Assembly: GCF_000143415.4 (NCBI RefSeq)
Contig: NW_003314274.1
Span: 1,758,260-1,822,259, forward strand
Origin: Selaginella moellendorffii
Lineage: Eukaryota > Streptophyta > Lycopodiopsida > Selaginellales > Selaginellaceae
Reading direction: 5' to 3'
Length of the DNA stretch: 64,000 bases
Shown piece after piece: positions 45,244 to 59,278 of this stretch. Numbering within the stretch: position 1 is the stretch's first letter; every line of letters begins with the position of its first letter. Below the pieces are notes generated by a model, which had not been told where the DNA came from, searched no databases, and saw only the letters and a list, made by a program, of their open reading frames with translations. Both the position numbers and the translations under genes were made by a program.

Positions 45244-46697
45244 ATGTCGAGTGTTCTGCCTTGCAGGAAATCTCACGACCACCAAGTCGAGATCTCCGAC
45301 ACGGAGTTTGAGGACTGCTGCAGCTCGTTGAATCTGGATCAAAGTTCGCCGCTCCACTGGACACAGATCACAGAAAGTCCTGAGCATTATGGTGTTATCT
45401 CAACACAGGAGATGATCCTTACCAAGAAATTCCGCAAGCAGTTCTACCATGGTGGCGATGATAATCAAGGAGCTTTACGTTCTTTCTCCGCCATGCCCGT
45501 GCCTGTGGAAGGGAACCAATCACTCCCAGCCAAAGAAGACGAAGATGAACAGCGCTTACCTTGTGCCTTTCCACCGTTCTCGTTCAAAGACAGCACAACT
45601 TTTGCTGGCTTTGTGAGGAGTCTAACTGTTCCAGGTAAGCTTCGTCTCCCGACAAATCATCCAGTGCTAGATCCACTTTGCCTTTCTCGCCAGACGACGG
45701 GATGCATGACCACCAAGACGAAGAACTGGAAGGAGCTGACGATTTATCGCCAACCACGGTACTCGAGGCAGCAGCAAGTTCTTCCTCCGCATCCACACCA
45801 TCTGCGTCTAAAGCTACAGATTTCAACGAACTCGCTCCATTTCCAGCGTCGTTCCCTTCTGCTATGACGTCCATGGATGCTCTCCTCACTGCCAGCAATG
45901 ACTTCAGCTTTTCAATGTCGCAAGCAGTCCCTGCCTCACCTCCAGAGAAGACTCTCTACGATCTTCTGGAGCTGAAGTTCGACGGTTTTGGTTGCGAGCA
46001 CCAATTGCCCGGTCGGCTCGACGTCCATGACAATCGCGACGAAAAGCTGCAGTCGAGAGGTTTCCAGAGGTTGAGCAATAGCCTGGCCAAGAGCTTTTCT
46101 TATGCGCCTCATTTGTTCCTGCCGCAAAATACCACCCAGCATGTTAGAAGCCAGTCCCTGGCATACACCAGCAAACCTGAGAAGCAGTTCAACTTCGGCG
46201 GCTTCTTTAGCAGCTCCAACAACGAGATTTCCAGCAGAAGCAGCAGCAAAAATAGTCGCACCAGCAGCGAGTTCAGTATAGAACTGGGAAACAGGTCCGG
46301 CAGATACCTCGACTTGGACTTCACGAAGGACGCTGAAGAGCAACAGGATCCCCAAGACTCTAACTTTCAATTTGATGCCAGGAGCAACGTGGAGGAGGTC
46401 GTCTGCAACAAGGATGACTCCAAGTTCACGTCTTCACCTGTATCGTCCGCATTCTTGTTTGTTAAGTCTGACACCAGTTGCTCTGACGACTATATCAACT
46501 TCCAGCCTAAACCATCTCCCACCAGCCACGGAGAGGAGAGTAACGTCGTGCAAAGATTTTTTCGAAGCGGAAGCCAGTGCCGGGAAATCTCAGATAGCGG
46601 AAAGCCGAAGGTAAGTTCTGTTCGCTGTTGCTTGCTGGATCTCTTAAAATTGTGGTTCTCGCAGGGAAGTTGGTTCATCTGCTGCTGGAGAAGTTGA
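45244..46697 (+). CDS. Unidentified Ser-rich, probably disordered protein
   Basis: Three exons: 45244-45634, 45694-46610 and 46665-46697 (446 aa). The sequence is rich in Ser, Asp, Glu and Asn, with motifs such as EISDTEFEDCCSSLNLDQSS, a Ser/Ala run near residue 150, EKTLYDLLELKFDGFG, and a segment rich in Phe, Ser and Arg (FGGFFSSSNNEISSRSSSK). No TM, signal peptide or enzyme motif. The last exon gives a short Cys/Trp tail (GSWFICCWRS). A second acceptor 5 nt downstream (after the AG at 46668-46669) gives instead an amphipathic LVHLLLEKLKNLSQ tail ending at 46744, which looks more protein-like. It converges with the glutamate-receptor gene. Confidence 0.6.
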
Positions 46698-46730
46698 AGA
46701 ACCTATCACAGGTTTCTGACTATTCCCCCC

Positions 46731-49779
<3,049 letters not shown>

Positions 49780-51151
49780 GAACAGGAGAAACGCTCAAAT
49801 AAACAACGAGGAGACTCCAAAAAGAAGCACGAATTCCATGAGACCATCCGAGGATAAAGACGCCACTGACAGTTAGGGCTAGGACGGGAGCCCCTGGAAA
49901 AATCACACTGGATAGGTCCATACGAGCAATCATTCCTAGTGCGCGACAAGCTGGACGCGATGATTCACCGATCGCGAGAAGAGGATCTCACCTTTGGCGC
50001 CAAGGCGAGTAAGAACCCTAAATAAACCGCATTTTAGGGTTCTTGGCAAGGGCAATTTGGCACGGCGTCGCCGCTGCTGGATCATCTCCCGGTGATGATA
50101 GGACGATGAGAGGAGAGCTCCCGCGACGCCGATCTCAGCGGTATGTGAGCTGCATTGCCGTGATTCCTTTCCCCTGGTTGAAAAACCGCTGGAAATTCTA
50201 GCTCGCCCTGAAAAGAGCTGTGTTCGTCTTTTCTTTCCAGGGATTGGCTTTGACTGAGAGCAAGTTGCGCTACGATTTCTCCTTCTGGTGTCGACACTTT
50301 TGATTCGCCCGAGAAAGAAGAAAAATGGCACTGCGGTGTGGCGATAGAAACAACACAACACGTATCTCTGGTTCTGTGCTTCATGCAGACCAACGTACGC
50401 TAACTTTGATTTCTTTCTTCTTTTTGGCGAGCGAGGGTGGACGACACTTACACCACACATGTGCCTGCGCTGATTATGATACTCTTTCGCTGGAGCTGGG
50501 CGATTCTTCCTGTTTGATCTTGCTTCTTTTCCTTCTTCCGTTTAGTTCTTTGCCTAACGCTCTTGTTTAGAAGGAGGAAACATCTCTCGAGCTACACGTA
50601 CTGGAAGATCAAAGAAAGATCAGGTTTGTTCCTCTGCTTCTTTTTTTTTTTTTTCTTTGGATGTGATTTCATCTTTGTTTTCTTCCAGATTCTACGTGTT
50701 GAGCTGAGGCCGGCTACACCTGGTACTTCCCTTATCTTGCTGGAGGGGGGGATCTCTGTTGTTGTTGTTTTAGATGACGACAAGCAATCAGGAGAAAGCA
50801 TAAAGAAGGCGCAAGTAGCCGTTGTTTGAAGCCGATTGCTGTAGCAGTCGCTGTAAGAGGTCTCTTTCCCTCACAGTGGTAAGTGGCTCGCCAGTGTAAG
50901 TTCCTGCAGAGCTTTCCGATTTCCCGTTGTCTGTTTTAGCTTTGCTTGCGAGCGTCTGCTTACGTTTTCTCGCCCGAGATCCCCGTTCGCAAGGTCCTTT
51001 CCTCATTCTATCTCGTGCAAATATCATATATAAAGCAGCGGCTTGCTTGGGTCCACTGCCTCTTACTTCTTCTTGTTCATATCGATTGATCGATCTTCTT
51101 CTGTCATTTCAAGTTCCCCTGGTACCACCAAAGGGAAAGGAGTGGCGAGCA
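49780..51151. other. Divergent intergenic region, GLR and HIPP
   Basis: Apart from the telo-box pair, this holds several splice-like GT and AG sites on the plus strand (near 50138, 50576, 50692). Coding phases do not join across them, so no CDS is called. A non-coding transcript or leader introns of the downstream gene are possible. A TATATAAA element at 51027-51034 lies about 120 bp before the HIPP start. Confidence 0.45.
50011..50044. promoter_or_regulatory. Perfect inverted pair of telo-boxes
   Basis: AAGAACCCTAAA (50011-50022) and TTTAGGGTTCTT (50033-50044) are exact reverse complements with a 10 bp loop. The site is about 230 bp upstream of the GLR start codon. Each arm contains an AACCCTA telo-box. 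Confidence 0.55.
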
Positions 51152-51769
51152 ATGCCTGAGGTACATGAATCTTGTCGACTTATATTCACAGCTCTCCATT
51201 CTGATCCTCGGCATTTTATCCACAGCCACAGACAGTCGTTATCAAGGTCCGTATGCACTGCGAAGGATGCCGTAAGAAGGTGAAGAAGGCGCTCTCCAAA
51301 ATCCCTGGTAAGTTTCTTCTTTCTTTTTCCCTCCTCCTGGTTTTTCTTCCTCACGGTTTGGAGCCCTTTTGCAGGCATTCAAGAGCTCAAGGTGGACCTT
51401 AAGGAACAGAAGGTGACAATCAAAGGCGACGTGGATATAAAAAAAGTGCTGCTCAAGCTAGCAAGAACCGGGAAAATGAACGAGGTGCTACAGCCGGCCA
51501 GTGCTCCAGCCGAACCAAACAAGCCAAAAGAATCATCGCTGCCAGCGGCAGCAGCAGCCGCTGGAGAAACTGCGGCACAAACTCCAGCTCCAGCTCCAGC
51601 TCCAGCTCCATCTCCAGCTCGATCGAACTCAGCTCCAACTTCGCTGGCCACTTCCGAGGCCGCGACCAAAGAGGCTATCCTGAGGGACATCCAGATGAAG
51701 CCGTTGGTGTGGATCGACGCTCCAGACTTTCTGAGCGACGAGAACCCGAACGCGTGCTCGGTGATGTGA
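51152..51769 (+). CDS. Heavy-metal-associated isoprenylated plant protein (HIPP)
   Basis: Three exons, 51152-51160 (ATG CCT GAG only), 51226-51307 and 51375-51769 (161 aa). One HMA domain: VVIKVRMHCEGCRKKVKKAL with the metal-binding M-x-C-x-x-C, then ELKVDLKEQKVTIKGDVD. An Ala/Pro-rich linker built on AP repeats follows (near 51580-51610). The C-terminus is CSVM, a CaaX box favouring farnesylation, so the protein should be membrane-anchored. HIPPs bind Cu, Zn or Cd and act in metal handling and stress responses (family knowledge). Confidence 0.92.
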
Positions 51770-52093
51770 GGTAATAGCTAGCGGACAGGGGAGTTTTCTT
51801 TTTGTTTTGTTTGTATGTTCCTGCTCTTTAAATGACAATCGTGTTTGTGTGATAGTATCATCACAGATCAATATTGGCTTGCCTCACTGGTTCAAAGCAA
51901 AGAAAAACTCGTATTTTCCCTTTTATATCTTACAACTTTTTTATGCTGGGTGGTCATGAAAATCCACAAGTTGAATCCAAATGCAACAAACTATTAAATA
52001 AAAGATGTGTGTGCCATTGCCAAATATAGGGGGGTGCTCTTGTTCTCTATTTTGGAACCTTACAAAAGATGTGTGTATACCTAATCTTGAACG

Positions 52094-52357
52094 TTGACTC
52101 TTGCTTTCCAAAAAAGTTTGACCTTTGACCAGATGATCTTACAATGTTCTTGCTGGCCAAAGCCCACAATTTGAGAGGAGCATTTGCCTCACCTCATATG
52201 ACAAACTATTAAAAAAATATATGTACGTTCTTGCAAGATACAAATCCTCTATTCTGGTGTACCTGATGCTAGAATCCAAACGTTTGACTTTTGGTTGACC
52301 CTTCCTTTCTAACAAAATCCATGCCAAAACCAAGGTTTGACCTTTGATCGGTTGACC
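52094..52357 (+). promoter_or_regulatory. Cluster of seven W-box motifs
   Basis: TTGACT or TTGACC occurs at 52094, 52118, 52125, 52284, 52295, 52337 and 52352, all on the plus strand. This is the WRKY-factor core (TTGACC/T). The surrounding words also recur ('caaactatta', 'ctattttgg/ctattctgg'), so the cluster partly reflects a local, diverged duplication. There is no gene start nearby, so any function is open. Confidence 0.35.
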
Positions 52358-53653
52358 CTACTGGAGCTGCTCTGCTGGTGCTGTGCTCTTGTTCTTGCTG
52401 GTGTTAGAAAGCGAGCAGACAAGACATGGCAGGTTGTGTTGTGGGGACGATATGGAGCAAAATTGGCTTGTATTGTTGACATTCAATGGAAGAAAAAAAA
52501 GAGATAGGAGGTCCTACACGTTTTCCTCCCACATATATTTTGGGTCCACATTCCTGAAGAGTCCACTTCTGGACATTCGAGTCCAAGTCCAGTCCATGCT
52601 TGAGTGGATTATCAACAAAAGCAGAAGTAGCAGCAGCTGTGCTTGCGGCAGCAGATTCAGTAGCTCACAGGCAGATTTTTTCTGTTTCCACGCAGCAATA
52701 TATATCATCTCAATCCTCTACGTGTGGATGGGTGTGGCTATGGGGTGTACCTGCATGGGAGATGAGAGAGATAGAGCAGCCTTTAGAAGCCCAGCAAGGC
52801 ATTCGTGAGGCAAATGCAAACGCCATTCCGCCTTCACGTGTGCTTGCTTGTTTGTGAGGTTGCGAGGTGATCCCATTTTAAAGCTGCCTGTCGAGCCGAA
52901 TCCAGGCACAACCCACCACCTTTCCTTTCATGCACATGTATATAAAAAACTGCGCAGGAATCTGGATCGACGCAACTCAACAAACCAGGCCGACTTCGAG
53001 CCACAAGCTCGGCTTAAACCAGTTATAAAGTGGCAAAATCTTGTCTTCTTTGTTTTTTGTTTGTGCGCATGCTCGGGTTGATGCAAATTGAGGTATGCAG
53101 CTGCTTTTTGGCGCGATAGAAAGCTAACAGTTTTAGTTCTTCTCGCTTCAGAACTGCTTTCCCGTTCCGAAGTTGGCTGCACGCTCGCAAGAACATTTGA
53201 ATAAGGAAAGGGAGAATGCGATAATTATTTGAGATAGATGAATCCTGATCCATCCAAATCTAACATGAACACGTGAACACCAACCGAGCCGGTCCGGCTG
53301 GTGGGGCTCGTCTCATCAAAGTGAGATAGATGCCCCTGCAAAAACAAAAACAAAAAAATAGGAAAAAAAGGAGTGCGCCTGAAAACCCTACAGGATTGAC
53401 ATGAACTTGAATCAGAATTCATCCCCATCGCTCCCTCCCCCTCTGCTCCTGCTTCTGCACTTTGAAGGTGGTGGTGTCCACTTCTACTTCATTCCCCCGT
53501 CTGCCGTTGCTGCAGTGGAATTTTTTTTCTTGTTCATCTTTGTTTGCCGTCATCTGGCCTTTTTACAGTGTTAGATTCTTGTAACCCAATTTTTAGTTGT
53601 AATCTTTTTGTTCTTTGAGATGAGGGCCTTTGATGGAATGGTGCAGAGCTATA

Positions 53654-53712
53654 GCAGCCGCAGCAGCTGCATCTGCATCTTGCACCTGCACCTGCACCTG
53701 CATGCAGCTCAA
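53654..53712. repeat. Imperfect CTGCA / CACCTG hexamer repeat
   Basis: A run of 'gcagcagctgcatctgcatc' followed by CACCTG units and 'catgcagc', a low-complexity stretch in non-coding DNA. Confidence 0.7.
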
Positions 53713-54165
53713 CCTGTCATGGCCTCGTGAAAGACTATCCCTGGCCTTGTTTTTTGCCAGGAACTCAAGTTAGACGTAGATATCTCACACATGTAGATCT
53801 GTAAGGCAAACCCTGCCCTCCTTCCTTGACATCAGTCCAGGCTTTGTTTCTAGTGCATTTTGAGGATCTTTCTTGGGTATTTATAATGCATGCAAGCTTC
53901 GGCTTCTTTGTGTTCCGGAATTATTCCCGGGAGACTTTGTTTATATATATATGTGGTTCAGAGAGCTGGAAGAGCTTCTGTAACTCTGGCTCGGCTTTGC
54001 AGCTGCACTCTCCCCTACAAGAAACAACAAAACTCCAGTTATTATAAACACTTGGCAAGTTGCAGAGGTGAAGTTAGAGAAGGGGTGTAAGACCAACGCC
54101 GCTATAGCAGAGGCGGGCAGTGGCATGGCATGGCCCTGTTGTTAAGAAGTCATTCACGTAGGGGG

Positions 54166-54168
<3 letters not shown>

Positions 54169-54214
<46 letters not shown>
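54169..54214. repeat. (GA)n microsatellite
   Basis: About 23 uninterrupted AG dinucleotides preceded by a run of G (54161-54168). Likely length-polymorphic. Confidence 0.95.
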
Positions 54215-54217
<3 letters not shown>

Positions 54218-54920
54218 TTTTTCTTGGTTTCGATATGAAATGTTAAACTTTGTAAAGTCGGTGGCCTACAAAAAAACAAAAAAGAAACAGAACAAGAGAA
54301 AGAGACTTCTAGCTCTCCTGCCAGATTCTTCCTTGGATAGCTGGGACTTGAAGAACACTAGACAAATAACCTTTAAGCCGGCCCTCACTCTCTCCCGCTT
54401 CATCGCTGATTAGTTACTTAAGCCAGCGTACTTAGCCCAGTAAGTTTATACAAAACGAAGCGACAAAGGACAGACAACTGGATACATTAAGATTAGAATA
54501 AATTATAGGCGAGAAGCGAAGTACATAGCTGGGAAGGAACAACAAGCAACTGAAAGAACTAACAACAACAAGCACAAATCCAAAGCACAACAAGAAAAAA
54601 AAAAAGAAAAAAAAGAAAGAAAAAATTCCGAAAGTCGCAGGAGTTCAGCCTCTCTTCTCACTCTTCTTCCTTGTTTGGTTTTAGTGTTGTGTCCGTGTGT
54701 GATGATCCTGTGTGACGATCCTACTCTGCAAAATTGGCCTCAGGGTTTCCGTTTCCTCGGGTCCTGCTGCTGCTGCCCCTGAATCTCTCGCTTTGTGCCT
54801 CTTCGAAAGATCTCAGAACCCGAAAGCCAGACTGGAATGTCAAACTCGGAGACGAAAGCGCAGCCCGTAGCAGAGAACTGAAGAAGAGCCCGTAAAAACT
54901 TGAAAGAAAAACTCTTACTT

Positions 54921-55040
54921 GGTAGCAGTAGTAGTGATAGTAGCGGTAGTGGTAGTAGTAGAGCGGTAAAGTAGTAGTGGTAGTAGTACTGGTAGTAGTA
55001 GTGGTAGTAGTGGTAGCGATAGTAGTAGTAGTCATAGTTG
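54921..55040. repeat. GTA/GTG trinucleotide-rich tract beside CYP78A
   Basis: Imperfect (GTA)n mixed with GTG and GCG over about 120 bp, ending 17 bp before the CYP78A stop codon (minus strand). It therefore lies in the 3' UTR of that gene, where it reads as TAC/CAC repeats. Confidence 0.85.
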
Positions 55041-55056
55041 CCAAAGTTACCACCAC

Positions 55057-57540
55057 TTAGTGAGTAGCAGGAGGCCTCCTCGAAACTGGCCTGGCTTTCA
55101 GAGGATTGACCATCTCGCAAGAGAGCTTGAGCACCTCCGACAGGTCCACGGGGCTGTCCTCGCAAGGCATCCACGAGAACTCCTGGACAAGCCTGGCGAT
55201 CCACAGCTTCACGGTCGCGAGTCCCAGTGCCCGGCCGGGGCATACCCGCCGCCCGGCTCCAAACGGCGCCAGCCTCAAGTCGATGCCCCGGACGTCGAAG
55301 CTCTTGTTCTCCACGAACCGCTCCGGGTCGAAAGCCTCCGGGTTGGGCCAGATGCTGGGGTCGTGCGTGATCGCCCACATGTTGACCATGGCGCTGGTGC
55401 CCGCCGGGACGTGGTAGCCGGAGATCTCCACGTCGTGCGTCGCCAGACGGGCCCAGGAGAGCAGCGGACCCGGCGGGTGGAGGCGGAGAGTCTCGTTGAT
55501 CACGGCCTGGAGGTAAGGCATGCGCTCGGTGTCCGAGTCGCGGACCGGCTGGCCGGCCGGGCACACCGAGTCGATCTCCGACTGGAGCTTGTGCTGCACG
55601 TCCGGGTTGAGAACCAGCTCCGCCAGAGCCCACTCTGTGAGGATCGCAGTGGTGTCAGTGCCTCGGAAAATCATCTCCTGCGTACACAAACAAAAGAAGC
55701 TCCTGTCAGTCAGTGACTTGAATATAACTGCGTTGGGTGGCGATTGATGAAAACAAACAGCACTGGACAACAGCCGCTTAGTCAGTCAAGCAAAGCAGAT
55801 TTGCTCACTAAACAATGTGCGTAAAAGACTACAGCCAGCAAGGACCGGCTCAAACACAAAACATGAAGCACACATGGAATGCAAGCTTCAACAGTGCAGG
55901 CGAAGGCCAGGATGGAGAAAGAGAAGAAAAAAAATCGGGAGAGAGCGAAGAAAAGCCTGAGTTTGATGTAAGGGGAGGACTGGTTGGTCAAAACAAAGTG
56001 GCTCCAAGGACGAAACGACAAACAAGCTTTGTACGCAGAAATTCATCGACCACCGTGCACACGCAGGACGAAGCCGAATCGGTGCTGGCTGTTGAGAGCA
56101 AAGCCAACGCCCAATTTACAAGGCGAGATGGAATGGCTATGGCCCAGCGTGACCATTACGGCCCTTAGCTTCTTTAGAGCAAGCGAGCCACAAAGAAACG
56201 ACCAGCAAACAGCGCCGTATACACACCCGCAAACAAAAGCGAACCGAAAGAAAAAAAAACGTTTAAAAAACACTCTGTGGGATGTCCTGGGTTGCGGTAC
56301 ATCAATTTGGTTCACCAGCTAAAGAGCGTTGCTCAACCCACAATCAAACAAAGGAAGTGAAACGAGGAAGAACTTTAAAGCCGAGCTCGGGAACGAGTAA
56401 GCACAAACGCATGAAGGAAAGAACGCGAAAGCCATGAAGACAAGCGAGAAAAGATCCAACAAATGCAATGCTAGAAAAAAAACCAGAGAAGAAGTTACGT
56501 ACCCAGAGCACCGCGATCATGTCCGACTCCTCGAGCTTGTCCTCGCCTTGGAGCGAGAGCAAGACGTGGACAAAGTCCTCTCCACCTCCGGCAGCTTTGG
56601 AGCTGGAAGAATTCTCCTCCTCCGCCGCCGCCATCTCTGCCCGGCGCTCCTGGATAATCTTCCTTACAAAAGCGTTCACGCGAGGAACCAGCTGCTGGCA
56701 GCGCTTCACCACGCCCTGGGGATCCCACTGCCTCAAGAATGGGAGATGGTCGGACCAATTGAAAGCGCCCAGAAGCTCAAACCCTTCGCGGACCATCGCC
56801 TGGACCTCCTCCTCGCCATCGCCGATGCGTCGCCCAAACACCGACCTCATGACACTGTTGAGCGAGGCGCGCTGGACGAATCCACGCACGGCGATACCGC
56901 CGCCATTGGAGCGGGCGGCGCTGCCGGAGATATCGGCCACCATGGCGGCGGTCTCGGCCTGGCGGAGCGGCTCCTGGGCGGCGATCCGGCGGGGGGAGAA
57001 GAGGCAGCCCGATGCAATTCGTCGCAGCCGGCGCCAGTAATCGCCGTAAGGCGCAAATCCCATGGCGCGCCCAAAGAGAAGCTCCTGCGCAGATTGCTTG
57101 AGCGGGCGGTCCGCGAAGCAGGGGCTGGCGAGGATCTGGCGTGCCACATCCGGCAAAGACGACACCACCATGCGCGTGGATCCGACGCTCACCGCCATAA
57201 GCCTCTCCGCCGAGTGTGATCGCGCCAGGGCCGCCAGGCGGCGGTGCGCCAGCGCTCCCATGTCGAGGAGGCTCCCCAGGACGGGGAATCCTCGCGGTCC
57301 CGGGATTGCAGCGGCGTTCTTCATCTTCTTGCTAAAGATCAGCGATCTTCCCCACGCCGGGCCGCCGGGGAAGCACCAGAAGAGGATTGCCGAGGCGGCA
57401 AAGACGCAAAGAAGCGCCAGCGCGAGAGGGATCCAGGACGGCGACGCCGCCGCCGACGATGAATCCAGCCACGGCTTGGCGATGAGCGGCAGCAAGTAGA
57501 CCAGAGAGCTCCTCCCAGCGGCGCCGCTGCTGGAATCCAT
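55057..57540 (-). CDS. CYP78A: Cytochrome P450, CYP78A family
   Basis: Two exons on the minus strand, 56503-57540 and 55057-55677, with an 825 bp intron, by far the longest here (552 aa). An N-terminal membrane anchor ([20 protein letters not shown]) is followed by [14 protein letters not shown]-helix [20 protein letters not shown]; ExxR as [23 protein letters not shown] as AFDPERF; haem loop [15 protein letters not shown] with the ligand Cys. CYP78A (KLUH clade) enzymes sit on the ER and control organ and seed size through a mobile signal made by an unknown reaction. The single intron just before the I-helix is the typical CYP78A position. Confidence 0.95.
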
Positions 57541-59278
57541 AGCCACGGATCGTTTCTTGGACACTGGATCACGAGACGAGAATATTTCGCCAATGCAACA
57601 GTAGCGCTGAGCGATCCACCAAGAACGCGCCAATTCGCGGGAGGCGAGCAATGCGCTAGAGTGAGGATCGAGATCGAGAGAGGGGATTGAGAGAAAGATC
57701 GAGAGGAGAGAAGATTTTTGCTTCGTCGCTCGCGCTTTGACGCTGGCCTTGGTCTTCTTCCTAGGCTTTGAGAGAAAATGGGCCCGTGAAGGAACTATTT
57801 CTAGCCCCCTACTAAGTAAATCCCGCGCGTTCCCACTCACACGCTGTTTAGTTTGGCAAGCCCGCCAAATTCTTCGCGCTTATTCTGGAAATATTCTTCA
57901 ACAATTCCACGGAGAATCTGACGGTCGTGACGGGCCCGAGAATGACATGTCAGCATACCGCCCGTCCTGTAGAGCCCTACCTATATTTACTATAACGGCG
58001 CCGGCGCTGCACTCACTCCGTACGGCCTCGATTTGTGGCCATATGGCCAGCCGCCGCGCCGCGCACGTATAGTTTTCCCAGGCGAGTGTGGGGATTCTAC
58101 CGCATGGGAGAAAGTAACTATGACATTTCCCGTGGGGAATTTGTGCTACGTGGCGGGAGGAGATGAGAGCCTGAAAGCGATGTTAAAGTAGTGTGGCCTA
58201 TTTATTAGGGCATGGGCCGCCACCTTTGTTGCTTACACGAGGATGCATGCATGCATGAGTGTGGCAGACATCGGTTTCGAATGTATAACCTCCTCCGCCA
58301 ACCTTTTCTTGCTGCGCGTGTCGACAGGGCTGTGTAACAATACTTCGGGTTCGGATTAGGGCTGCCGCCGCAAAGGCGTCAATGGGAGGACACCAAGTAG
58401 AGCGCCACAGAAAGCAACACGAGCGCACAAGGCTCAAAGGAATCTACCGTTCCAGGTGCACAGCCACCCACGGAATCTTCCAGAGTTACCTCTTTTACTT
58501 TTCCAGAGTTACGCTCTTTTTTTAACCTTGTCGTGAAGTCTGGAAAGGAAAATGCATGAGTTTCTGGACCGCCAGCTTACCATGGCCTGGCCGCAATCAA
58601 AAGCAAAAGATTGGCGGTAAAATCAACACCATACTAAACAAAGCGACGTAAAAAGTTGGTGGGGAGGAAGATTCCTGAGAATCTTTGTCGTTGGGTCTGT
58701 GGATGTCAACGTTGATCTTGACGGGCCAATGCGATTGCTTTGCGTCGGATCGAAGGAAACGAGCGCTTTCATCCTCCAAATCCTCGAAAATCCACTCCGG
58801 CCCGACAGGTTACATTGCACCGTAGCGCGAGCTTCCTGGAATTCCTTCGTTTTTAGTAGTATAGAGAAAAGAACACAATGGAAAGTTGAGGAGACCCTCG
58901 GCCCCCAAGGAAGGAAGAAAGAAGGAACAAGCTTTCACAACATTCTCAAAAAGCTGGAGGGAAGACTGAGAGTACCTTAAGAGCTGTGCGTCCCCTAGAA
59001 GTTGACACGGTTCCCTCATCTACAAGCCTCCATGGTCCCTCCAGGATGGGAATGCTTCACCAATTTCGCAGCGTTGCAAGTCTTCCTGGATTTCATAGAA
59101 AAAAAATCCAAAAACAATGGAGAAAAATTAGTATACATCGTCATGTGATGCAGCACCAGCGATATAAAACCAAAGAGTCAAACAAATCCAACCTGCTTTT
59201 TGTGTCACTCCAGCGGAAGTCACCGACAAGCCGCGAGTCGGAGAAGCTTCTCGCTGTTGAATCGAAGTTGGCTTCGAT
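57541..59278. other. CYP78A upstream region and intergenic stretch
   Basis: 57541-58080 is probably the CYP78A leader and promoter. 58080-59278 has no convincing gene. An opening at 58699-58980 (+) of 93 codons has no recognisable family. The INTS6 3' UTR probably occupies the part just left of 59279. Confidence 0.5.

Larger units (their letters stand above)
51770..55056. other. 3.3 kb gene desert with simple repeats
   Basis: It lies between the 3' end of HIPP and the 3' end of CYP78A. No coding gene was recognised. It contains a W-box cluster, a CTGCA-type repeat, a (GA)n tract and a GTA-rich tract, listed separately. A-rich runs occur at 54585-54625. Confidence 0.65.

Noticed and set aside
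50130-50720. Series of splice-like sites suggesting a small gene upstream of HIPP
   Set aside because: Candidate exons do not join in a common phase without stops, so no CDS can be defended.
55060-55716. Long plus-strand frame opposite CYP78A exon 2
   Set aside because: GC-rich third positions of the P450 keep the antisense frame open; the encoded sequence has no family resemblance.
58699-58980. 93-codon plus-strand opening right of CYP78A
   Set aside because: No recognisable domain or splice partner, and no support beyond length.
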